Shown here piece by piece: positions 24,592 to 32,302 of a stretch of DNA of 64,000 nucleotides. How positions within the stretch are numbered: the stretch's first letter is position 1; each line of letters opens with the position of its first letter. The stretch spans positions 16,283 to 80,282 of the forward strand of contig JBEKHH010000019.1 of the NCBI GenBank assembly GCA_050012375.1, written 5' to 3'. Under the pieces are notes generated by a model, which saw only the letters and a program-made list of their open reading frames with translations, made no database searches and had not been told where the DNA came from. This DNA is from PALSA-1353 sp050012375. Lineage in GTDB: Bacteria > Planctomycetota > Phycisphaerae > Tepidisphaerales > Tepidisphaeraceae. Position numbers and translations under genes: made by a program.

Positions 24592-24988
24592 ATAAGAAGC
24601 GAACTGTCAAGACAATTCCTCCGCGCTCCCGGCGCCGGTGCTTTCCTCTGGCGGTTCGGGGGCTTGTCTTCTCGCAGTCGCCTTTGCCGCTCCGTCAGCT
24701 TTGATTGCCTTGCACTTGCCTGCGCCGGTTGATGATTGCCCGCGGATGGCTCGCCACGTAATCTTTATTTCGCCAGGCGATCGCGCGAGGCGTCGCCGAG
24801 ACACCTATCGGGAACTCCCTGGCCACTGCTGGCCCTCGGGGTTCATGAAGATTTTGGGGCGTAGCAATAAAACGGGACGAGAGGTTCATTCAAGTGGTGG
24901 AACTGCCTCGATCTCTCAAGGCGTTCATGTCCGACCGGGGAACTCTCTCGCCCGCATGAGCCATTGTGACGATCTCCGCGGGATTCAG
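24592..24988 (-). ncRNA. Candidate guide (bridge/seek) RNA region of the IS110 element
   Basis: IS110-family transposases use a structured RNA from the noncoding end of the element to select donor and target; in the IS1111 group it lies downstream of the transposase. This 397-bp stretch has no gene and several GC-rich potential stems. The 9-mer GACACCTAT at 24800-24808 is identical to the left insertion junction (24585-24593, spanning the CT core), as a target guide would be. I could not place a convincing right-target guide. The RNA boundaries are unknown. Confidence 0.35.
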
Positions 24989-26038
24989 TCAATGCGCCAA
25001 AGCCAGTGTTTTGGACACCTCGCTGGGGTCAAATACACTGCCGCTCTTCCACATGCCCCACATCACCGTCGCGAGGCTTCGAGCCACATTGCGACGGGCC
25101 ATGCCGGGCGAAAGTCCTTCATTCAGCCACCTTTGGTATTGGTCGGCGAAGACATTTTCCTTCGACGCGATCGCCGACCTGGCCGCGCCGAGGATGACGT
25201 TTTTCAAGGGATAACTGCACCGCCTGGGCGTTTGCAGTCGCACATATCCTTCGCCGCTTTGTCGCCGCTCCAGGCCGATGCCCATGTACTTCCAGAGCTT
25301 CTCTTTGCTTTTGAAACGGAAGGGCGTATCGACGAACACGAAGAACGTCGCCGCCCGAATCCAATCGATTCCGGGGAGATCGCGCAAAGCCCCAATGATC
25401 GAGTGCTTCCGGGCCTGCTGGATGAGATCCCGCCTGAACTGATGCACCTGCTTGGCAGCCAGATCATATCCCTCCAGGAGCAGCTCGATGTCCTGACGCA
25501 AAATCTCATCGTTCGGCAGCTTCCGGAGCATCTGTTTTCGAGGCTCGGGATCCGTGAGATCCTTTTCGTGGATGAAAACGCCCAGACCGCGCACCCGCCA
25601 GATGATCTTGAGCGCTTCGCGGACGCGGTGAGCGACCCGTTCGTGGTAGAGCTGCACGTGCTGCTTGAAGAGGCTGCGCTGCAACGAGGCGGGATGATGG
25701 ACCGGCTTCACGTAGCCGCCGCGGTACAGCCCGGCGAGCTTTCTCCAATCGAGTTGATCCGACTTCTCCCCCTCCCGGGCGATCAGGGCGTTGCGGTGCG
25801 GATCGCAAACCACCATGTCGTCCACGTGAGCACAGAGATGCCGGTGGAGCCAGTCTGCCAGGGGTCCTTCTTCGATCACCAGCTTTCGGGGTCGAGGGAC
25901 CTTTTCGATCACCTCCAGGAGTTCGGGAATGCTGGTCGGCTTGCACCACTCCAGCTTTTCGTGGCCTGATTCGTCCGTGTAGCCTCCTTGGCAGAAGCTG
26001 CTGTGAACGTCCAATGCGATGAAATGCATTCGCTGCAT
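24989..26038 (-). CDS. IS110 family transposase
   Basis: A 349-aa DEDD-type transposase. The N-terminal RuvC-like domain has FIALDVHSSF (first Asp), KLVIEEGPLADWLH (Glu) and EKSDQLDWRKLAGL (last Asps). The C-terminal Tnp20 domain has LRDLPGIDWIRAATFFVFVD and the Ser-bearing NVARSLATVMWGMWKS. The frame is intact. GGAGAG seven bases upstream supports the ATG at 26038, though MHFIALD three codons later is possible. It sits in the middle of a long palindromic repeat. Confidence 0.93.
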   Translation of the reverse strand: MQRMHFIALDVHSSFCQGGYTDESGHEKLEWCKPTSIPELLEVIEKVPRPRKLVIEEGPLADWLHRHLCAHVDDMVVCDPHRNALIAREGEKSDQLDWRKLAGLYRGGYVKPVHHPASLQRSLFKQHVQLYHERVAHRVREALKIIWRVRGLGVFIHEKDLTDPEPRKQMLRKLPNDEILRQDIELLLEGYDLAAKQVHQFRRDLIQQARKHSIIGALRDLPGIDWIRAATFFVFVDTPFRFKSKEKLWKYMGIGLERRQSGEGYVRLQTPRRCSYPLKNVILGAARSAIASKENVFADQYQRWLNEGLSPGMARRNVARSLATVMWGMWKSGSVFDPSEVSKTLALAH

Positions 26039-26113
26039 AAGGCTCTCCCGGCTGAATGCGCCATTGGTGTTGGGAGACAGAGTATCAAACCCGGCCCCGA
26101 ACTTCTTACATCT

Positions 26114-26358
26114 TCAAGTAGGGTTGTGAAGGACGGTTGAGGTCGAGCGTAAGCTCGAAAGTCCTCAGCATTTGCCGCCGGAGGCGGCCTGATGCTTTCG
26201 CCTCGAAAAGGCCTGCTGGAACATGGTCAGGCCAGCCGACGGCGTCCGCGGCGGCAGCGCCTGTTGCATTCGAGCCGACGTCTTCGGCCGTCGCGAGCAT
26301 CGCAACCGATCATCTTCTTGATTGATTTGCCCTCGTTCCCGCCGATTGCGTCACGCAC
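26114..26358. repeat. Long palindromic repeat, copy 1, right part
   Basis: It contains GGACGGTTGAGGTCGAGC, ATCGCAACCGATCATCTTC and the terminal GATTGCGTCACGCACC. These are inverted counterparts of the left part at 24194-24591, so the two halves can pair. The remainder of the gap up to bamA (26359-26538) has nothing I recognise beyond its leader. Confidence 0.8.
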
Positions 26359-26538
26359 CATTGGCGGCGTGAGGTGAGGGGCCTTTGCGGCCGATCCAGG
26401 CAGGCAACCCTCGCGAGCGTCTCCAAGGCTTTTGACATCGGATCGATCACCGTTACACTCGGGTGAACTGCCATCGCTGGTGGGGGAGGCGCGGCAGCAA
26501 GGCAACTGGCGATAGAGCGGCGCGTGGGAATTCATCTG

Positions 26539-28938
26539 ATGGGAAGGCGACTAAGCTGGCTGTTGCTGGGCATGGTAATAGCCGGTTGGATGGGGTCGTC
26601 CGTCGCCCAAGGGGATGCCCCACCGGCCGGCTCGGATCGTGACGCCGCGGCGGCGGGGCAATATGCGGGCCGCACCGTGGAATCCGTCCGGGTCATCGGA
26701 AACACGCGGGTCAGCACGTCGGTGATTCTGCAATTGGTGCGCACGCGCGAAGGGGAGAAGTTTGATCCAGCCACGGTCGTCGGGGATTACCAGCGAATCT
26801 ACGACAAGATGAAGCGGTTCGCGGACGTGGAGGCGCGGGTTCAGCCGACGGCGAGCGGCGTGATCGTGATCTTCGTGGTGACCGAGCAAAAGCAGATCAA
26901 GGAAATTCGCTACCATGGGAACGTGAGCCTGACGACGCACGAGTTGGAGGAAGTGGCGGACCTGAAACCGGATGAGGCGATCGATCAATTCCGGGTCAAT
27001 CTGGCGCAGCAATCCATCGAGAAACTCTACCGGGACAAGAATTACCCATTTGCGCACGCGAGCTGGTCGCCGAGCGACCTCCAGAAGAGCGGCGTGCTGG
27101 TCTTCAACATTGTCGAGGGCCCGCAGGTGCGGGTGCGCAAGGTCGATTTCATCGGCAACAACAGCTTCAGCGCCTGGAAGCTGAAAGACCAGATCAAGAC
27201 CGGCAGCTACATCTTCATCTTCAACCCCGGTCTATACGATCCGGACCTGGTGGATGAGGACGTCTCAAGCCTGACACGGTTTTACCGGGACAAGGGGTTT
27301 TTCGACATCCGGGTCGGACGGAAGCTTTCGCGCTCATCGGACATGAAGCAAATGCAGATCACCTTTGTGATCGACGAGGGCGTGCGTTATGTCATCGATC
27401 AGGTATTGTTCGAGGGAAATCTGGCGGTTTCGGAAGGAACGCTGCGGAAGCCGCTGAAGTCGGTGGAGGGCGTTCCTTATGACAAGGACGGCATCGATCG
27501 CGACGTGCGTGAGATCGTCAAGGCTTATAGCGCCGCCGGTGGATACATTTACGAGGAGCAGCCGGGGATCGAGCCCAACCCCGAGTACCTGCGCATTACG
27601 CCGCAGCCATATTACGAGAAGGATCCGGGCAAGGTGCGTCTGGTGTATGAAATCAGGGAAGGCAAGCAGTTCCGCCAAGGGCGCATTCTGATCAAAGGCA
27701 ACTCAAAGACCCAGGACAAGGTGATCCTGCGTGAGCTGCACATGAGGCCGGGACAGAGATACGATTCGGCCGGGATCGAGGATGCGGAGGACCGGCTGCG
27801 GGGCCTGCCGGAATTTCAGAGCGTGTCGATCACGCCGGTGGGCGACGATCCGGAAACGCGCGATCTGCTGGTGGACGTGACCGAGCAACGAACGGCGCAG
27901 ATCAGCGCCGGCATCGGGATCAACAGCAACGGAGGCTTCGGCGGGCAGTTGGGCTACGAGCAGCAGAACTTCGACATTGCGAATTTTCCGACGAGCTGGG
28001 ACGAGCTTTTCAGCGACCGGGGATTCACCGGGGCCGGGCAGGATTTCAGCATCCGTTTCGACCCGGGCACGCAGGAGACCGACGCATCGATCAGCTTTTT
28101 CGAACCGTATCTTTTCGACCAGCCTTACAGCTTTGGAAGCAGTCTTTACTACCAGACGTATATCCGCCCGGTTTACAACGACGACCGCGTCGGGGGTGGG
28201 TTCCAGTTCGGCCATCATTTCAATTACGTTTATTCCGCTTCGGTCAGTTTGGGAGCGGCGGATGTGGACATAAAAAACCTGGAAGTTCCGTATTCGGCGG
28301 TCGCGCCGGAAATCCTCGCGGGGGCGGGGCACCACACGCTGACGACGGTCAGCGCGAAATTCCAACGGGACACGACGAATCACGGCCCGGTGACCTACGA
28401 GGGAACCAACACCTGGGTGAGCTTTACCGATGCCGGCGCCATGGGCGGGACGGTGGATTATGACCGGGTCCAAATGGGTTGGACGGGATACCAGCAGGTG
28501 AGCGAGGACCTGCTCGGCCGGCGTTCGGTCGTTAATGTCCACCTGGAAACGGGGGATGACCCGCGCAAGGCGCCGTTTTACGAGCGGTTCTACGGCGGGG
28601 GCATCGGAACCGTGCGCGGGTTCGAGTATTGGGGCGTCAGCCCAAGGTCCGGGCCATTTGAGGATGCCGTCGGCGGCGACTATTACATGACCGGCGGCGT
28701 GCAGTACGAATTCCCGCTGGCCGAGGATTTCCTTCGCGGCGTCCTGTTTGTGGATACGGCGGATTATGAACCCGACTGGCGCTATGGCGTGATCCGCACG
28801 TCGGTGGGGTTCGGATTCCGGCTGGTGCTGCCATTTTTGGGAAAGCAGCCCTTGGCGCTTGACTTCGGGTTCCCAATCATTCAGAGTCGGACGGATAACC
28901 TGCAGGTGTTGAGCTTCTCCTTTGGTTTCAGCCGATGA
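26539..28938 (+). CDS. bamA: Outer membrane protein assembly factor BamA
   Basis: A 799-aa Omp85 protein. A signal peptide (about 1-24, ending SSVAQ) is followed by five POTRA domains (about 45-450; for example VESVRVIGNTRVS, IKEIRYHGNVSL, VRKVDFIGNNSFS, FRQGRILIKGNSKT) and a C-terminal beta-barrel with FYGGGIGTVRGFEYWGVSPR as the conserved VRGF/Y motif. It inserts barrel proteins into the outer membrane. An alternative GTG start at 26524 adds five residues. It heads the bamA-ompH-lpxD cluster, an arrangement shared with many diderm bacteria. Confidence 0.95.
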   Translation: MGRRLSWLLLGMVIAGWMGSSVAQGDAPPAGSDRDAAAAGQYAGRTVESVRVIGNTRVSTSVILQLVRTREGEKFDPATVVGDYQRIYDKMKRFADVEARVQPTASGVIVIFVVTEQKQIKEIRYHGNVSLTTHELEEVADLKPDEAIDQFRVNLAQQSIEKLYRDKNYPFAHASWSPSDLQKSGVLVFNIVEGPQVRVRKVDFIGNNSFSAWKLKDQIKTGSYIFIFNPGLYDPDLVDEDVSSLTRFYRDKGFFDIRVGRKLSRSSDMKQMQITFVIDEGVRYVIDQVLFEGNLAVSEGTLRKPLKSVEGVPYDKDGIDRDVREIVKAYSAAGGYIYEEQPGIEPNPEYLRITPQPYYEKDPGKVRLVYEIREGKQFRQGRILIKGNSKTQDKVILRELHMRPGQRYDSAGIEDAEDRLRGLPEFQSVSITPVGDDPETRDLLVDVTEQRTAQISAGIGINSNGGFGGQLGYEQQNFDIANFPTSWDELFSDRGFTGAGQDFSIRFDPGTQETDASISFFEPYLFDQPYSFGSSLYYQTYIRPVYNDDRVGGGFQFGHHFNYVYSASVSLGAADVDIKNLEVPYSAVAPEILAGAGHHTLTTVSAKFQRDTTNHGPVTYEGTNTWVSFTDAGAMGGTVDYDRVQMGWTGYQQVSEDLLGRRSVVNVHLETGDDPRKAPFYERFYGGGIGTVRGFEYWGVSPRSGPFEDAVGGDYYMTGGVQYEFPLAEDFLRGVLFVDTADYEPDWRYGVIRTSVGFGFRLVLPFLGKQPLALDFGFPIIQSRTDNLQVLSFSFGFSR

Positions 28939-28992
28939 ACGAAGCCCGATCCTTCAGAATTCACAAGGTTTCATGTATCGAGAGGAATGCTT

Positions 28993-29601
28993 ATGAAAGC
29001 GCGAATGGCATGGGGCGCGGGTGTGGTTCTAACTATGGCGTCGTTGCTGTCATGGACAATGTCCGCCCGGGCGGATGACATGCCGGCGGTCAAATTGGCG
29101 GTATGCGACCCCATCAAGATCCTGACCCAGATGCAGGAATACAAAGACGTGATGGCCAAAATGAAACAGGACGGAGATACCCTGAACAACCAGGTGCAGG
29201 TCAAGAAGGGCCAACTGCAAACCGAGCAGGATGAAATCAAGCTTCTGCTGCCGACGTCGGATGAATTTGAGAAGAAAATTGAAAAACTGACGGAGGACAG
29301 CGCCGACGTACAGGCGTGGATGCAGGCGATGCAGCTTAACTTTGCGCGCAAGCAGCGGATCGCGAACAAGCAGTTGTTCGACAAGGTGCTCAAGGGGATC
29401 GGCGACGTGGCGCAGGCGCAGGGGATCACACTCGTGATGAATTGCGCGCACCCTGATTTCCCCGCCGATTCCGACAAGATGGACATGAACGCGTTTTTTC
29501 AGACCGTGCTGCTTCACACAAGCCTGTTCAATGATCCGAAGCTGGATATCACCCAACAGGTGATCATCGCAATGGACAAGACCTACAGCACGAGCCATTG
29601 A
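28993..29601 (+). CDS. OmpH/Skp-like periplasmic chaperone
   Basis: A 202-aa secreted protein with a signal peptide ending near MSARA (residue about 27). A strand (PAVKLAVCDPIKIL) is followed by a long coiled coil (about 45-130), as in Skp. Skp-like chaperones escort unfolded barrel proteins to BamA. It lies 54 bases after bamA with AGAGGA six bases before the ATG and leads into lpxD. The C-terminal part (after TLVMNCAHPDFP) is longer than in E. coli Skp. Confidence 0.88.
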   Translation: MKARMAWGAGVVLTMASLLSWTMSARADDMPAVKLAVCDPIKILTQMQEYKDVMAKMKQDGDTLNNQVQVKKGQLQTEQDEIKLLLPTSDEFEKKIEKLTEDSADVQAWMQAMQLNFARKQRIANKQLFDKVLKGIGDVAQAQGITLVMNCAHPDFPADSDKMDMNAFFQTVLLHTSLFNDPKLDITQQVIIAMDKTYSTSH

Positions 29602-29627
29602 GATTGAAAGCCGACGGAAGCGATTCG

Positions 29628-30692
29628 ATGGACAAGAGTTCTCGATCGATCGCGCTGCGTGAGATCGCGGGGATGGTGGGTTGCGCGGCGCCGCCGGGGG
29701 ACGTCCAGATCACGGGGATAGCGACCCTCGCCGATGCCGGTCCTGGGGACATTTCCTTCCTCGGCTCCGAAGCGTTTGTGAAGCAGTTTAAGGCGACGCG
29801 CGCGGCGGCGGTGCTGGTCCAGAAAAACGTGCACATTCCCGAAACCCCCGGCGCCATCGTCCTGGCGGTGGACGACGCCGATTTGGCGATGGCGGCGGTG
29901 CTGGCGTCGTTCGCGCAACCGGCCGCTCGCCCCAAGCCGGGAAACGACCCGCAAGCGAAGGTCGATCCATCGGCGCAGATCGGAGCCGACGTTTCGATCG
30001 GCGCGTTTTGCGTGATCGGGCCAGGGGCTCGCATCGGCCGCGGGTCGATCATTCATCCGCAGGTTTACGTCGGCGAGGAGGTCGAGATCGGGGAAGACTG
30101 CGAGATTTTCCCGCAGGTGACGATCCGCGAGCGGGTGCGGATCGGCTCGCGGGTGGTCATTCATGCCGGCAGTGTTTTGGGAATGGACGGCTTCGGCTAC
30201 CACTGGGACGGGACCCAACAAGTGAAGATACCGCAGATCGGGACGGTTATCGTCGAGGACGATGTGGAGATCGGTTCGTGCGTCTGCGTGGATCGCGCCA
30301 AATTCAGCGTGACGCGCATTGGCCGCGGGACCAAGATCGACAACCTCGTGCAGATTGCCCACAACGTCACCATTGGTCCACACAGCGTCATTGCGGGGCA
30401 GGCCGGCCTGGCGGGCAGCGCCTCGTTGGGGACGCGCGTCACGCTGGGAGGCCAATCGGCGCTGAGAGACCATGTGGATGTGGGCGACGGGGCGATGGTG
30501 GCGGCGTGTGCCGCGGTGGCAAATGACGTCGCCGCGGGCACGGCCGTCAGCGGCATGCCCGCCCTGCCGCACCGTCAGAGTTTGCGGGAACAGGCGGCCA
30601 TGCGCCGACTGCCTGACTTGGTGATTCACGTGCGCAAGTTGCAGGAAGAGATCGAGCAACTCCGTGCCCTGTTGCCGCCGGGCGGGAAATAG
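29628..30692 (+). CDS. lpxD: UDP-3-O-(acyl)glucosamine N-acyltransferase LpxD
   Basis: A 354-aa acyltransferase of lipid A synthesis. The N-terminal uridine-binding domain (about 1-100, ITGIATLADAGPGDISFL) precedes a left-handed beta helix of hexapeptide repeats (about 105-320). The catalytic His is in LVQIAHNVTIG, and GMDGFGYHWDG is characteristic. The C-terminal helices are typical. GGAAG before the ATG at 29628 sets the start; a TTG at 29598 overlapping the ompH stop is less likely. Its presence means the host makes lipid A or a relative. Confidence 0.96.
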   Translation: MDKSSRSIALREIAGMVGCAAPPGDVQITGIATLADAGPGDISFLGSEAFVKQFKATRAAAVLVQKNVHIPETPGAIVLAVDDADLAMAAVLASFAQPAARPKPGNDPQAKVDPSAQIGADVSIGAFCVIGPGARIGRGSIIHPQVYVGEEVEIGEDCEIFPQVTIRERVRIGSRVVIHAGSVLGMDGFGYHWDGTQQVKIPQIGTVIVEDDVEIGSCVCVDRAKFSVTRIGRGTKIDNLVQIAHNVTIGPHSVIAGQAGLAGSASLGTRVTLGGQSALRDHVDVGDGAMVAACAAVANDVAAGTAVSGMPALPHRQSLREQAAMRRLPDLVIHVRKLQEEIEQLRALLPPGGK

Positions 30693-30722
30693 AACGCGCT
30701 CCCCTTTGGGTCGCGGCTAAAC
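30693..30722 (+). repeat. 30-bp CGCGGCTAAAC repeat, copy 4
   Basis: A copy of 7122-7151 with CCTTTGGG at the loop. It begins directly at the lpxD stop codon, so it lies in the 3' end of the lpxD transcript. Confidence 0.7.
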
Positions 30723-31009
30723 TTTGTCGGGGATAATCGCGGACAATCGGGGTTTCCAACTCATCCAAAGCCGGGGGCTCCGCAATAAAACCCTGTGCGA
30801 AATTATCAGTGGTCTGTTGAAAGCGGTCGTACCTATAATCCCGCGCCTTGCCGGCGGCACGGCTGAAAACAACCGGCATCGCGAGCAAAGAAAGGAGGTG
30901 GATCGACCTCTCGACCTGGCTGTTTTGATCGTTGGATTATTCGTTACTTCACCCAAAGCGTGATGGTTCTCAAGTCAGAACTCACGGTTCATTTAGAAAG
31001 GACAGGACA
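30723..31009 (+). promoter_or_regulatory. Leader region of the bufferin operon
   Basis: Together with the repeat this is a 317-bp gap without a convincing gene. An exact complement of the 16S tail, AAAGGAGGTG, lies at 30891-30900, but no start codon stands at a useful distance. The GAGGT of this site can pair with ACCTC at 30906-30910. An AT-rich stretch (TTGGATTATTCGTTACTTC, about 30932-30950) may hold the promoter. A plus-strand frame of 79 codons at 30724-30963 is not convincing. Confidence 0.35.
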
Positions 31010-31333
31010 ATGAAGCGCAGCACAAAGGTTTTGGGTTCTTCGACGGGTCTGCTTGCGGCCGCGGCGCTGGCGGGATTGATCTGCGGCGCATCGAGCCATG
31101 CCTCGGCCGCCATAACCCCCGGCATCTCTCACTCGGTCAAGGCGTCGGTCGTCGGCAAAGCGGGGGTCAACGCCCGCTACCTGGACGGGGCAACCACGCA
31201 GCATGACTGTAAAGGCAAGAACGACTGCAAGGGCCAGGGCGGCTGCAAGAGCGGCGACCAGGGCTGCAAGGGCAAGAACACCTGCAAGGGCAACGGCGGC
31301 TGCAATACCGGCGGTTCTTCACTCGCGTTCTAA
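31010..31333 (+). CDS. bufA: Bufferin-like secreted Cys-rich RiPP precursor
   Basis: A 107-aa precursor. The signal peptide (about 1-33) ends SSHASA-A. The C-terminus (about 66-98) has six Cys in two repeats of CKGKNxCKGxGGC, spaced x5, x5, x6, x5, x5. Bufferin precursors carry the same CKG-N-CKG signature; MNIO enzymes convert their Cys to thiooxazole groups, and the secreted peptide binds copper. The MNIO and DUF2063 genes follow. AAAGGA precedes the ATG. The function in this host is inferred from family and context. Confidence 0.88.
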   Translation: MKRSTKVLGSSTGLLAAAALAGLICGASSHASAAITPGISHSVKASVVGKAGVNARYLDGATTQHDCKGKNDCKGQGGCKSGDQGCKGKNTCKGNGGCNTGGSSLAF

Positions 31334-31359
31334 CGGCCTGATCGCAAGTTGGGGCTTTC

Positions 31360-31402
31360 GAGAGGTCCGGCCTCAAACAGGCCGGGTCTCTCTTTCACTT
31401 TT
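31360..31402 (+). terminator. Attenuator-like hairpin after the precursor gene
   Basis: A stem of GAGAG and CCGGCCT on the left pairs with AGGCCGG and CTCTC on the right, with a CAAAC loop and a small internal bulge. TTTCACTTTT follows. It lies between the precursor stop and the maturase start, so partial termination would make more precursor than enzyme mRNA. Confidence 0.6.
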
Positions 31403-31424
31403 GCCGCGATAGCGGAGACTCTTC

Positions 31425-32297
31425 ATGCCAGCCAATCGATTCAATGGATTTACGGACCTCGGGATCGGCATCGGCCTGCGGATTCCGCATTACGGCCACA
31501 TCCTGAGCAAAAAGCCGACGGTCGATTGGTTTGAGATCATTTCCGAGAACTACATGTGCGACGCGGGCCGGCCGCTGGAGGTGCTGGATCAAATCCTGGA
31601 GCAGTATCAGGTGATTCAGCACGGTGTGTCGCTCTATTTCGGCTCGACCGATCGCATGGACCGGCAGCAACTCAAGCGGCTGAAAGAGCTGGTCAAGCGC
31701 ACCCAGACGCCGTTCCTTTCCGATCACCTGTGCTGGGGCAGCGTGGATGGGACATACACGCACGATCTGCTGCCGATGCCGTACACTTTTGCCGCGGCCA
31801 AGAACACGGCCCGGCGCGTCCGGGAGGTGATGGACTATCTGGAAGTGCCGATCATCGCCGAAAACGTCAGCAGCTATGCCGAGTTCCACGTCTCGGAAAT
31901 GACGGAATGGGAATTCCTCAGCGAAGTGGTGGAGCGAGCTGACTGCGGGATTCTGCTGGATGTGAACAACATTTACGTTTCCAGCAAGAACCACGGTTTC
32001 GATCCCTACGAGTACCTGAACAACATTCCGCACGGCCGTGTCGGGCAGATGCACATCGCGGGACACAGCAAATATGAGAAGTACATTCTGGACACGCACG
32101 ATCATCCGGTGCTGGACCCGGTGTGGAAGATGTACGCTCACGCCGTGCGCAAATGCGGGCCGACTTCGACGCTGCTGGAATGGGATGCGCATATCCCCTC
32201 GTTCGAGGAAGTGCATCGGGAAGCGTTGAAAGCGAAGAAGTTTTTGAACGCGGTGAAGGACCGGCAGGACGCCGCCGCGGTTTTGGCGACGGCGTGA
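31425..32297 (+). CDS. bufB: MNIO (DUF692) multinuclear iron oxidase, bufferin maturase
   Basis: A 290-aa TIM-barrel enzyme of the DUF692 family, full length. The N-terminal GIGIGLRIPHYGHIL and the metal-ligand motifs LSDHLCWGSV, ENVSSYAEFHV, LLDVNNIYVSS, MHIAGHSKYE, DTHDHPV and EWDAHIPSFEEV are all present. Family members use iron to modify Cys in peptide precursors, with help from a partner protein. GGAG eight bases before the ATG fits. It lies between the Cys-rich precursor and the DUF2063 gene, the standard order of bufferin operons. Confidence 0.95.
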   Translation: MPANRFNGFTDLGIGIGLRIPHYGHILSKKPTVDWFEIISENYMCDAGRPLEVLDQILEQYQVIQHGVSLYFGSTDRMDRQQLKRLKELVKRTQTPFLSDHLCWGSVDGTYTHDLLPMPYTFAAAKNTARRVREVMDYLEVPIIAENVSSYAEFHVSEMTEWEFLSEVVERADCGILLDVNNIYVSSKNHGFDPYEYLNNIPHGRVGQMHIAGHSKYEKYILDTHDHPVLDPVWKMYAHAVRKCGPTSTLLEWDAHIPSFEEVHREALKAKKFLNAVKDRQDAAAVLATA

Positions 32298-32302
32298 ATC
32301 GC

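Larger units (their letters stand above)
24592..26113 (-). mobile_element. IS110/IS1111-type insertion sequence
   Basis: Comparison with the uninterrupted copy at 41854-42461 places the ends. The left flank reads GTCGGACAC-CT and the right flank CT-TCAAGTAGGG, so a CT dinucleotide is shared at both ends, as in IS110-family insertion without a long target duplication. The element starts ATAAGAAGCGAAC and ends GAACTTCTTACAT, giving imperfect subterminal inverted repeats. Size is about 1.52 kb. The noncoding part is 75 bp before and about 397 bp after the transposase, the layout I associate with the IS1111 group. Confidence 0.8.

Noticed and set aside
24889..24895. Match TTCAAGT between the IS110 noncoding end and the right flank as a right-target guide
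   Set aside because: Only seven bases and in the same orientation as the left match; the known bridge RNA geometry requires the opposite orientation.
24638..25969. Plus-strand frame of 443 codons opposite the IS110 transposase
   Set aside because: The minus strand carries all transposase motifs; this frame is a shadow.
30724..30963. 79-codon frame between lpxD and the bufferin precursor
   Set aside because: It starts inside the end of a dispersed repeat and has no ribosome site; it more likely is leader DNA.
31200..31320. Short tandem-like DNA repeats in the precursor gene, considered as a CRISPR or satellite
   Set aside because: The repetition follows the CKGKN protein motif and stays in frame; it is coding.
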